Assembly (NCBI GenBank): GCA_009760855.2
Contig: WPIO01000006.1
Coordinates: 2,141,001 to 2,205,000 of the forward strand
DNA length: 64,000 bases
Reading direction: 5' to 3'
Source: Cristatella mucedo
Taxonomy: Eukaryota; Bryozoa; Phylactolaemata; Cristatellidae
Made by a program: the position numbers and the translations under genes. Below the pieces are notes generated by a model. That model saw nothing but the letters and a program-made list of their open reading frames with translations. It had not been told where the DNA came from and ran no database searches. This document shows, piece by piece, positions 22,139-31,752 of the stretch; the stretch's first letter is position 1, and every line of letters begins with the position of its first letter.

Positions 22139-22617
22139 AACTAGTAATTCGGTTCAATCCTCATTCACTTCAAGAAAGTTTGCTGCATCCATGTGTGGAT
22201 GATGTCGTCATCAACACATGCAACAAGAGCAGCTGTATCGCAGTTTGAGCTACTTTGGACAATCACTTGGTCAGGGCCACCAGAGGCCAGTGCCTGAGAA
22301 CACGCCTATAAGTTCGTGAAATTCGGAGAGTAAACCTGGCGTACTGTTTTGGAATTGTCGAAACATACATATTTGGAATTAAAACCTAAGTGTTTTTATG
22401 GAGAAGATGGCAACTGTATCGCCGTTTGAATGTGTAAATAGGTTGGCCGACCGGGGCAAATGAGGCCATAGCCCGAGAACGCGTATGATGAAAAGTAGCA
22501 GGAAATTTGATGGGTAAACCCGTAACACTGCTCTGTATAATCTGGAATCAATACCGCAGTGTTCTTACGTTTATTGGGGAAAAGGCAGCTGTATCGCAGC
22601 TATTCTTGAGACCCCCA

Positions 22618-22912
22618 AAATTCCACAGTTGCAAGTTAAACCTTGGATTTGCATGTCGACTTCTTAGCTGTCTGCCGATGTATAAGTCGTCCTAGTAGTT
22701 AGTCAATGGTGCTATTTTAGGAGCACAATCATTGGCCAACCACCCAATACATAAGGAACATTCAATATAGGAACGAAGCTCAGAGCTAAAATTTATTTTA
22801 TGTTTATTAGCAGATCTTCGTAGTCTTGGTATCGTGTTGTAAGATTGAAATCTTGAACCTTGCACCAAAGATTCAGTCAGAGATCAAATAAGCATCCAAC
22901 TAGCTGCACTCA
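22618..22912. other. Unassigned spacer
   Basis: No feature was recognised between the foldback end and the duplicated block. Confidence 0.4.
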
Positions 22913-23532
22913 AAAAAAGATGGTTGACATACATTCTGACTTGCTTTCTCAAAATATGATATGACATTTTCCGGATTCAGAGTTTGCATTATTAATGTAT
23001 GACGAAACTAGACGTAATATTATTATTTCCAAACCAGCCGTACATAGCAATATTTTTTTGTATAATAATAATTAATGTGTAAGATAGCAAGCCAGTCAAA
23101 TAAATTAAGTTATATACTTAATACAATTTATTATTATTGCTGCACGCTTTTGTCGTGCGCGCATTTCGGAATTGCCAGCATTGCGAGGTTTTGGCCCGAG
23201 CTTTTGTCAGAGTGCGGTTTCGATGAGCACAACAGGAAAACCTAGCCACAGAGTTTCGCATTAGCTGTAAGCATCAAATTGCACAAGCTGAAAGGCCTGT
23301 GAGTAGCGAGTCAATTAAGTCTAGACTGGATATCTGGAAGGCATCGACCAAGTTGGTGGTGGCATCCTTATCTAAGTTGACCAACTTTTTTGATTGTTAC
23401 ACAGATGAACGGAGGCAAACTTGACTGCAGCAGTAGACGCAGTCATCTAGAGAAAAGTCATTTTGGAACAGCACAACCAGATTTTATGCAGAGGCTACAA
23501 GAGACACCCTGGCCGAGCGAATTTTGAGGCTT
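22913..23532. repeat. Duplicated ~620-bp block, copy 1
   Basis: It starts at the AAAAAAAGATGGTTGACA stretch and matches 26594-27204 nearly base for base. Shared marks are CATTATTAATGTATGACG, a hairpin GCACGCTTTTGTCGTGC and CCTAGCCACAGAGTTTC, and it ends at GAGACACCCTGGCCGAGC. Its right half (from about 23185) is a diverged LINE-A reverse transcriptase C-terminal region on the minus strand; the left half is unrelated AT-rich DNA. Confidence 0.85.
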
Positions 23533-23740
23533 AGGCTTTCTAAATTTCGAGTTGAGCTAGGTGTCCCCTCAACTAATAAGTTAGTTGTCATCAAATTAAA
23601 GAAAGTTTGCTGCCACCCGGGGGTACGAATGTCAGCTGCACACGTAGCCAGGGAGCTGGAAGAGAAGAGGAGCTGGAAGGCATCAAAGAGTGATCAAAGC
23701 ACAGGCACAGCTGTGTGCTATGTGCACAGAAATTAAACCC
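23185..23740 (-). mobile_element. Old LINE-A relative, RT fragment
   Basis: Plus-strand sequence parallels LINE-A at 15030-15430: CTAGCCACAGAGTTTCGCAT for the LVQNSAARLV block, CTGGATATCTGGAAGGCATC, CATCCTTATCTAA, CATTTTGGAACAGCACAACC, and AACTAATAAGTTAGTTGTCA. It is much more diverged than the main LINE-A copies, so it represents an older or sister family. Confidence 0.75.
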
Positions 23741-24700
23741 TCGGTGGTCTTTAGTCGCTGAATGGGAGCTGTTCGAACGTATCAGTGTGTGTAGCCGCAA
23801 ATCTCTGCAACTGGCTTTTGCTGGCAATGACAGCCAAGCTTCCAATGGCTGCAGCCTTGGCCTTGCATGTCAAGCAGGCAGCTGCAGTCCAAGGCTGCAG
23901 CAGTTTGACCGTGCTGCTGGCTCGGAGGGGACGGAACTAACCTCTGGGTTTTTGGTAGGAGATTGCTGCACGTATCTTGTTCTATTTTTAACCCGGGACT
24001 ACGAGAGTACACGTTCCGGCTACATTTGCAAGTTGGTAGCCACCCCACCTTTATTTGACACTCGTCACTGCTGTACCCTTACTTTAGGAAGATAAATTCA
24101 TCGCAATGAATCAGTGTAAATGTAATGTCAGTGACTGTGACTTACTGACAAACGGACAAACGAATGTAGTTAATTTTAGGGCATGATTATCATTACCAGT
24201 TGACCACAGTTAGCTCCGCACCTACAATGCTCCGAACCTACCCAGCGTTTCCAACTCTGTCTGGCATTCCTTTCTTTCCCTTTCTAAAATCTTCCCCACG
24301 CCTGGGTCATGCTATTTGAACGAAGAAAGTGGAGATTGTCCAGCATCTGAATGTGAGGTTCGTGTGACTCGATTTCGTAGGCGCGCAGAGCGGCCGACTG
24401 CCCGTGCTTTGGCCGAGCTGTTTAGCTTAATGTCCGCTTGCAGCCGAGTATTCGGAATCGTTGCCTTTTAGTTTGAGCGACTGTCCTTCGATGCCTGCTT
24501 ACGACCAAGCCCATTGATACGAGTTTATGGCTGACTCCTCTGAGGAGGAAGTTTGTATTTATATATTTAGATTCAATTTATGGCGAGGATCACCGAGACA
24601 GCTGGGCGCCGAGGAGCCCTTTGTGCAAGAGCATGTGACTGGAGTAGTAAAAAGGTCAGATACGTAGGCCGGTGCATGCAAGTGAACCAATCTATAAGCC
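23741..24700. other. Unassigned stretch
   Basis: No coding motif or repeat family was identified. A short similarity (GTCAGTGACTGTGACTTACT near 24128 against GTTAGTGACAGTGACAGAC near 32762, each followed by ATTATCATTAC) hints at an unrecognised old repeat. Confidence 0.35.
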
Positions 24701-24713
24701 AGAGAGAGAGAGA

Positions 24714-24759
<46 letters not shown>

Positions 24760-24763
24760 GAGG

Positions 24764-24821
<58 letters not shown>

Positions 24822-24822
24822 C
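24701..24822 (+). repeat. (GA)n microsatellite
   Basis: About 60 GA units with a few GG or AA interruptions. Arg/Glu-rich or Ser/Leu-rich translations here are artefacts. Confidence 0.97.
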
Positions 24823-24939
24823 CTCTTGAAGTCGTTTCGATTCTGGCTCGCCAGAAGTCATACGATGTGGCAGCTACTTTGCTGACGTCAGCCCAGATGA
24901 GCACCAATTGCTGACGATCGAGGGCAGATGACACTGAGA

Positions 24940-25370
24940 CAGATGGCAGTGAATTAAGGAAATTGCAGTATCGAGACAGGATGTCGCAAACGTGTAAACT
25001 AATTTGGTTCTCGAACTCTTCTATAAGCAGGCCCTGATTTTGGCACTACCGCTTAGCTGAAAGTTAGCCGACTCGTCAATGGAGTCAATGCATTCACCCG
25101 ATGACGAGTCATTTTGGAGTAGCACACCCGAATTAAGGAGCAGACGTCATTGGAGTGTTGCCAGCTGAATAAATCTTGAAGTTGGGGTCTGCCAGCTCGA
25201 GGCTGACACAAGATTCGCCCATTACTCTTAGGTTGGTCTAGAAGCCGCTAGGCTTAAGGTAGTTAGTGATCATCCAAGTGCAAATGTAATCGATGCAGGC
25301 TGCTAGGGAATTAAAGGGATTAGAATGTGAAGTAATGCTTACAAGGGTGGAAGGATAGGTAATAATAGTA
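24940..25370 (-). mobile_element. Old LINE-A relative, RT fragment
   Basis: The plus strand follows the LINE-A minus copy in order: AGACAGGATGTCGCAAACGT, AAGCAGGCCCTGATTTTGGC, CATTTTGGAGTAGCACACCC, then CGATGCAGGCTGCTAGGGAA for the AACID block, ending near AAGGGTGGAAGGA. It is strongly diverged, without tail or intact frame. Confidence 0.65.
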
Positions 25371-25424
25371 ATAACACATTGTGCATGTTATCACCAAGCA
25401 ATTGCCTCTCTTCTAGCATTTTGA

Positions 25425-25492
25425 GGGGACCTCGCAAACGATTTAATTCTCGCTGGACGCTATATACACTTTTATTATTGTTATTATTCTTA
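25425..25492 (+). mobile_element. LINE-A-type 3' tail fragment
   Basis: AAACGATTTAATTCTCGCTG is followed by GACGCTATATACACTTTTAT and TATTGTTATTATT, corresponding to the AGAGATTAAGTTCTCTGAGG, GGCGCTTTATC and (ATT)n order of LINE-A. It is short and diverged. Confidence 0.5.
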
Positions 25493-25589
25493 ATTGCCAC
25501 TGTCAGTGTCTCGCTCTCTGTAATCAACTGTCCGCCACGCTCATCGTTTATTGGCTTGGTGAACATTGCGAGACTGATTTGAGGCAGTG

Positions 25590-26400
25590 CTCGGTAGTGC
25601 TCTTTCGTCTTTCGGACATTGCTGACAGGCTCGACGAGTTTGCACGTCTGACTAAGCGTACTGTGCGCCCTCGCCCAGACGGCCAATGGGGGCTTACCGC
25701 AAACACTAAACTGGCTAGGTCTACGATGCGAAAGCTTGAGAAAGCGCACACAAGATCAGTATTGGCTGTCCAGCGACCGGCATACGAGGACTAGTGTAGA
25801 CTATATCAGTCGATACTTTCTAAGACCAAGTCTAGCTTCTATAAAAATCTCGTTGAATCAAAGATGAACAATTAAATAATTTAGGTGTCTACAGTCAACC
25901 ATCACCTTCACTGCTCCGAGGTAAGCTCCTTACCTGGTAAGCTCCTTACCTTCCCAGGTAAGCTCCTTACCTAGTGATTCTTGAGGCGATCGTTCTGATC
26001 GCTTCTCTAGCTTCTTTGTCAACAAGATAGACAAGATCAGAGAGACCGTCCCTAGCATCCCCTCTAGACTCCCGTCCCTCAATTCCATGCAGCATCCAAT
26101 GCATACATTCAAGGAGGCCACAAGTGACCTCATCCTGAAGCTCGAGCTCCAATTAAAGAAGACAACCAATCATCCAGGCCCTATTCCCACTGTATTGCTT
26201 CTACGATACATAGATCTGCCGCTACCATGCACAACTAACATTATAACTATGTCATTACCCTCAATTCATGTCCCAGCACCTTTCAAAAAGACCAAGCCAC
26301 TACGTAAGAAAGCAACACTGGACCAAGAAAACTTGAGCAACTTCAACCCAGTTTTCCTTCAACTTTTACAAACCATAGCTAATTACATTTTCGATTCCTA
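25590..26400 (+). mobile_element. Old LINE-A relative, EN linker and RT start
   Basis: Translation at 25615-25870 gives DEFARLTKRTVRPRPDG and LEKAHTRS, then YQSILSKTKSSFYKN. 25975-26150 corresponds to the DRFSRFFVQNMDKIRESI block, and 26250-26370 to APFKK, KKATLDQENLSNF. It lies in the opposite orientation to its neighbours. A stop and several shifts break it, and an AGGTAAG hairpin repeat has expanded inside it. Confidence 0.8.
25919..25972 (+). repeat. Triple palindromic unit AGGTAAGCTCCTTACCT
   Basis: The 17-base palindrome (arms AGGTAAG and CTTACCT, loop CTC) occurs at 25919-25935 and 25956-25972. A 15-base core copy lies at 25936-25950. LINE-A copies elsewhere contain only one arm (AGGTAAGGA near 6600 and 16399), so the array arose locally. 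Confidence 0.92.
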
Positions 26401-26593
26401 TTTACTATAATTCAGCAACTACTAATAACCTCAAGCACTGAAATAATCTGACTGAGTTTGCACACGTTTCACTATTAGGTCAGGTAAACCTCTCTCATCA
26501 TCCTGTTGAGGATAAATTCGTTGGTGAGCTCGCGTTCTTATGGAAAGTCTTCATTTCGGTGGGCTAATTCAATTTTGTTAATAGGCATCATAC
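26401..26593. other. Unassigned spacer
   Basis: AT-rich with no feature recognised. Confidence 0.4.
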
Positions 26594-27204
26594 AAAAAAA
26601 GATGGTTGACACAGACATTCTGACTGGCTTTCTCAAAATATGACATGATATTTTTTGGATTCAGAGTTTGCATTATTAATGTATGACGAAACTAGACGTA
26701 ATATTATTATTTCCAGACCAGCCGTACATAGCAATAGTTTTTGTATAATAATAATTAATGTGAAAGACCGCAAGCTAGTCAAATCAATTAAATTATATAC
26801 TTATTAAGAATTATTATTATTGCTGCACGCTTTTGTCGTGCGCGCATTTCGGAATTGCCAACATTTCGAAGTTTTGGCCCGAGCTTTTGTCAGAGTGCGA
26901 TTTCGATGAGCACAACAGAAAAACCTAGCCACAGAGTTTCTCGCATTAGCTGTAAGGGTCAAATTGAACCGGCTGAAAGGCCTGTGCGTAGCGAGCTAAT
27001 TAAGTCTAGACTGGATATCTGGAAGGCATCGACCAAGTTGGCGGTGCCATCCTTATCTAAGTAAACCAACCTTTTTCGTTGTTACACAGATGAACGGAGG
27101 CAAACTTGACTGCAGCTGTAGATGTAGTCATCTAGAGAAAAGTCATTTTGGAACAGCACAACCAGATTTTATGCAGAGGCTACAGGAGACACCCTGGCCG
27201 AGCA
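26594..27204. repeat. Duplicated ~620-bp block, copy 2
   Basis: It matches 22913-23532 in the same orientation from the A-run to GAGACACCCTGGCCGAGC, with scattered substitutions and small indels. The flanks differ from copy 1. The right half (from about 26860) is the same diverged LINE-A RT fragment on the minus strand. Confidence 0.85.
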
Positions 27205-27245
27205 CATTTTGGAACAGCACAACCAGATTTTATGCAGAGGCTACA
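27144..27245 (+). repeat. 61-bp period partial tandem duplication
   Basis: A 41-base segment starting CATTTTGGAACAGCACAACC at 27144 recurs without change at 27205. The spacing is 61 bases. Copy 1 of the block has only one, so the duplication happened in this copy. Confidence 0.92.
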
Positions 27246-27249
27246 ATAG

Positions 27250-28204
27250 ACAAAAAGCTTCTAAAATTATATTTTTAAGGCTTATACTCTATCTTGAGCC
27301 TCAATCATATGCAAAAATCGGAGCTTTTGAAGCATGCATAGGCATTTTCTTTTGCATACAAATCACGAGCAAGCAACTAATAGTGCGTATCTCGGAGAAT
27401 AACACACTGCAAAAGTGTTTGCAAACTTATAATTGGCGCCTAAGTCTTCTCCTATGGCCGGTGGAGGGGCGCAAGAATCGATCAAACTGCAAAATCCCCC
27501 ATGAACATTTCAGCACATACTTTTACATACAAACTAATGGAACACATACCACGGTGTATACGGAGGGAGACCGTGAAGCGCGCAGTCATTGAAGGTTCGC
27601 CAATCCGGAAAAAACACCGAGCCTAGGGAAAACAAACTGGACTGAGGTAGCTGCCGACAGGAAAATGCAAGGAGATGTCCATTGGCTGATGCCGATCATG
27701 CCAATGTCCACACGCTTCCTCAACTCTCACTTCGCGTGTGTGTGAGAGATCGGACTCGGCGATGCGAGTTTACTCAAAGCTCAAAGCTAAAAAACGTCTA
27801 GTCAACGATGGTCTCTATATACATAAAGTGCGATATTTAATGGCACATACTTTATTTATTATCCTGAGGGCCTGTCGCTTCGTCAATCCACTCAAGCCAA
27901 ACTTGCTCGTCATAATGAAAGCAAATAGCTGCATGGAAAGACATGTTAGATAACCCGTCATTTGGCCACTTGCAGGCGTATCGATGGAGCGCGGTCAACT
28001 GCGGCTTTTGGGACAGACGCCAGGTGAAGCATGGCTCCTTTAAAGTCTAAGGATAATCGTGCAACCAGGCTCACGGAGTAAGCGCCTCGAGCCGAATGCG
28101 GGCTGCTGACAGGTATTGACGCGGCTGCAAGCCGAGCAAAGGAGCGTATGAAAACACACCACCCGGATGCATCGTGGCGCGAGCGTCTGTGAGCTTCCTG
28201 CGGA
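27250..28204. other. Unassigned stretch
   Basis: Open frames of 127 codons (27209-27592) and 71 codons (27738-27953) lack recognisable motifs and begin in repeat sequence. No gene is called. Confidence 0.4.
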
Positions 28205-28349
28205 GGTCAGGTGCTTGATCTTCACGATTGAGGTCGTGGGTTAGAGTCCTACAGTGAGCTATCCTTTATTAACAACTGCAAGCGGTGGTGATAGCCGTTA
28301 AGGCTCTTCTGTCGCTATACAAATGAGGCTTAAATCGACTAATATACTT
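28205..28349 (+). mobile_element. SINE-B, 5'-truncated copy
   Basis: It begins just upstream of box B (GAGGTCGTGGGTTAGAGTCC), then carries the SINE-B body CAAGCGGTGGTGATAGCC, GGCTCTTCTGTCGCTATACA and an AAATGAGG end. It is followed at once by a second SINE-B. Confidence 0.85.
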
Positions 28350-28537
28350 TTGGTGACTCGTGATGGCACACTAGGTAAGGCGGTTGCTTTTCACGACCTC
28401 GGTTCTGAGGTCGTAGTCTCGAAACCACCGGTGGGCGATCCTTTATCGCCACTGCAAGCGGTGGTTATAGCCGCAAAGAATGTTCTGTCACTACACAAAA
28501 GAGGCTGTTACATCAGCTAGTATTTATTTATTTACAA
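28350..28537 (+). mobile_element. SINE-B, full-length-like copy
   Basis: The tRNA-like head has box A in GTGATGGCACACTAGGTAAG. Box B is altered to GTCTCGAAACC. The body has ATCGCCACTGCAAGCGGTGG, which can form a small hairpin, and CACTACACAAAAGAGGCTG. It ends in TATTTATTTATTT. It is directly downstream of another SINE-B in the same orientation. Confidence 0.88.
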
Positions 28538-29998
28538 CAGTCGACCTAAAATGGCAGCTTTCCCCCGAGGCTTTTAGCTTGACCGTAGATTTATATTTCC
28601 GAAAAGCTGCTGTTGCAGCCAGAACGCCAGCACTGGATGACACGGCACTCCGACAAAACATCCATTGGAAAAATAGTTGCTGAAAAAATAGCCCCAACAA
28701 CATTGCCCGACAACATAACCACTATTAAATAACCCAATATGATAGAGATCGACAAAATACCCCCACAAAAACGCCCTGAGTAATTAAAAAAATATGTTTA
28801 GTGAATCTTTTATATTGCCGTTAACTATAAGATGAAACCTGCTTCATTACGATAATGAAAAATCAACTTTTAAAATATGTTTTATTAAACATTTTAAAAA
28901 TTGAATTGTGTTGACAATTTTATTCTACAGAATAAAAACTACAGCCCGAATTAAAACTCGGAGATACTAACTCGATCACGGTCACACACAGAAATTGAAA
29001 ATAAAAATGTGTCCAAGAAAATCTTAAAAATTCAGGCGTGGTCTGTAGATTTTACAACGCCGCTAACAGTGGGGAGAAATCAATGTCAGACAGTGTCAGA
29101 ACGAATCATAGTAAAACGTATCCTATACTAGTCTCAACTTACGAAAATTCGACTAACGACGGGTTTTCTGGTCCCTATGCATTTCGTAAGTCAAGGCTGA
29201 CTGTAATTCAAGATCAATTTATGAATTAGACTAATTGATCTACAATATTAATTTAAAAGTTAAACTAACTAATTTATAGCAAATTTTTTCTTATTTATTT
29301 TTGTTTCCGTTTGCCGCCAAATTATTTTCATCCTTTCATGGCACCGCGCCTTTAAATAGACCGTCGATTGCCAGCACACATCTATATTCAAATTCATCGT
29401 AAAATTTTGAAAGGAGCAGACCGGCGTAAAGATCGACATCGCACGTTTCCAAGTGGGGGGACGACAACCAGAAGCATCGAAGCGGAAGAACTCGCAATCT
29501 AATCGGCGTCTTCAAACTCTTGTTTCAACCTACGATGATATTGAGTGTCTGGATAACCTCTGTAGAATCGCACACAATCTGACGATCTAACTTGCGATTC
29601 AAACTATATGAAAAAAATATATATACATATATATCGTACATTACATTTAAATTTGTTGACTTGAACCTTTATTACGTCATACTCAAAAAAGGTCTTTATA
29701 AATGAGGTTTAATATTTATTAGTTATTTATTTATTATATATTCATTATGTATTAGTTATTTTTGCACTGACTGACGCGGACTGTGGGACTGACTGATAGT
29801 GTTGACTGACGGAACAAGTCGCTTGTCAATAAATGACTTGGGCTAGTCCGAGCCAAATATTTTCCATGCGATACGTAACAGCCGCTGTAGCGTTTCTGTG
29901 ACTCGAGTGGCTGTAGATCTAGGAAGTATCGTGAAGGCACAAGAGTGGATATAATTGGTACACGAGACGGAATTTTTATTCCTCTCAAGCATGTATAC

Positions 29999-30000
<2 letters not shown>
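28538..30000. other. AT-rich stretch, no gene recognised
   Basis: Long AT-rich DNA with only short frames. No known repeat family of this window appears. Confidence 0.45.

Positions 30001-30073
<73 letters not shown>
30001..30073 (+). repeat. (CA)n microsatellite
   Basis: About 35 CA dinucleotides, followed by an ATATATATAC stretch to 30098. Confidence 0.97.
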
Positions 30074-30077
<4 letters not shown>

Positions 30078-30098
30078 TATATATATATACATATATAT

Positions 30099-31689
30099 AA
30101 GACCTCGGCGAATAATCGGCTTTGAGGAATGTCCCTTAGTCGGTGAATATAGCTTTCTTCAGCAATCTCCCATACATTAGTGGCTGGACGCTGTGCTATG
30201 CCAATCACCTAACCGTTGGCCGCAGGTGAGGCGTTCGAGATACTTACAGCAGCAGCAGCAGCAGCAGCAGGCGCACGCTACACCGCTGTTTGTCCGCGCC
30301 GGCACGCTGCAGAGCAGCGCGCTGCGACTAAGCAGCTGTGCGGCATTTCCTGTCGACCATGGTCGACGGCAGCCGTACGAGGCCGTTCGCGCGAGCCGGG
30401 GGAGGGGTGGGGGATCGAGAAGGCCACAGCTTCCCCCCATTTCGCTGCGCAGCAGCCAGCTGCTTGTATTCAGCCAGCAGCCGGCTCCGCTGACTGCTCG
30501 CTACTGACGCTGCTCCCTCCTGAGACGGCCCAGCGCACTTCCGCCGGGAATGCCGGGTATTTGCCAATGCGGTATTATACAGCATTGGCATTCGATTCCC
30601 CAAGCTATCTATAGCTATCCCTGCGAAGTCTACAGCCGTGATCGGTCGGCTCGTCTACAAAGGACCTCAAATAAGCTAACGCCCATCACAGCGTGCGCCT
30701 ATTCTTAGCTCGCTCGTGACACCGAGAGGCATTCGATGTGCCGAAGTCCGAAGGCCCGAGCTGCGTGGCATGTGACATGACAGTTCCGGTGCCAAGAATC
30801 AGGCTTTGACAAGCCATCTCGTTCTATAAGAAGGGTAACTCGATAAAAAGAAGCACTGCAGCGAGCCGGCCTGCAGCCTGTCGTCGGTGGCAATCCGCTA
30901 TCCGTGTCCGTCAAGCAAACTTCGTCAAGATCCCGGCGGGGAGGGCATTTTAACTATCGGGAGACGGGCCCGCGAACCAGCAGAAGCAGGCTCACAACGA
31001 CGGGGCGCGCAGGTCGCCTCAACTACGCAGTGTACACGCTTGCACAGCTTACACTACGCGGCCTAGCAGAGCGCCGATCTTACTGCACGTCAACGAACGG
31101 CTGAAGTGTCGCCAGAGCGACCGACGTCTGAGAATTTCGCGCTTGCTCGTTTCTACTCGACAGCTAACGTCTGCCGACTCGGATCGTTAGACGCAGTATG
31201 GAATCTAGAGTTTCATGTAAGAATTTAATATTTATATCGATGTAATATTCATTATTGTATATGTATATATAATAATGAATATTCACTATCGGTTTAATTC
31301 AGAGTCCGGCAGATTTGGCTCGACTCAGGAGACTCGGTCGCACGAATTGTTGGGCCGCCTGGCTGCCACCTGTGATGAATATAGTTTTTCGTGTTCGCTG
31401 CATAGACGGTATTTATTGCAATTCAATTGATGCAATTTATGATGCACGACAGGTCGCCAAAGTGCCAGATGTCTTTACTACAAGCACGAGCAAAGAGCGA
31501 CAAAGAGTTGTCGCCTCGTTCTGCCCACTCCTTCCCCTCAAGTCGTATAGCCGTACCCCTAACCAAGCCCAAATCCCTTGCAGATTGAGCCTTCATTACC
31601 CGTTCCTCAGAAGCCTTGAGCTCACTACTGGCTCACGATCGTGAATCCCCCGTGACTCAACGCGGTTCCTATCCTGGTTATCATCAACA
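30099..31689. other. GC-moderate stretch with (CAG)8, no gene recognised
   Basis: A CAG run lies at 30247-30270. Several overlapping open frames of 90-130 codons at 30193-30614 on both strands lack domains; the Gln or Ala run in them comes from the trinucleotide repeat. A coding exon cannot be excluded but is not supported. Confidence 0.4.
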
Positions 31690-31752
31690 GTTCTTAGGAA
31701 GAGTTTCAGTTCTCTTAGGGTGCCGTACAGAATTTATTATTATTGTTATTAC
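31690..31752 (+). mobile_element. SINE-A/LINE-A type 3' tail
   Basis: AGTTTCAGTTCTCTTAGGGT is followed by GCCGTACAGAATTTATTATT. The CAGTTCTCTTAGGG wording is closer to the SINE-A tail at 61179-61235 than to LINE-A. Confidence 0.6.

Larger units (their letters stand above)
20850..22227 (-). mobile_element. LINE-A inserted in the foldback right arm
   Basis: On the minus strand the copy runs from the RT catalytic-region end near 22227 to the 3' UTR and an AATAATAATATTAATAC tail at 20850. It is interrupted at 21243-21610 by a plus-strand LINE-A. The left flank is the subunit stretch CCGCAGTTTCACGAAGAG, and the right flank resumes the unit at GAGCAGCTGTATCGCAG. Confidence 0.88.
19548..22617. mobile_element. 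Foldback-like inverted repeat of ~175-bp subunits
   Basis: The left arm (19548 to about 20378) and the right arm (about 20379-20849 plus 22228-22617) contain the same degenerate unit in opposite orientation. Right-arm units are marked by GGCAGCTGTATCGC-like blocks at about 20507, 20681, 22229, 22410 and 22585. Left-arm reverse units lie at about 19588, 19761, 20028 and 20205. Spacing is 173-181 bp except where an (AT)n tract or the LINE-A intervenes. Each unit also carries GGGTAAACC and a GGCCGACCCGGGCCATTGG-like block. Orientation switches near 20378 at TACGGGCCAAAGGAGGCC. The outer ends are alike: ATTCGGGTCCCACGAATAG on the left, and GGGGGTCTCAAGAATAG as the reverse complement on the right. 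This resembles foldback elements with tandem subrepeats in their terminal repeats; an inverted satellite block is the alternative. No transposase is seen. Confidence 0.7.

Noticed and set aside
29752-30208. Cys/Val-rich frames over the CA tract, and His/Thr-rich frames at 40204-40682 and 41309-41681
   Set aside because: Artefacts of dinucleotide repeats.
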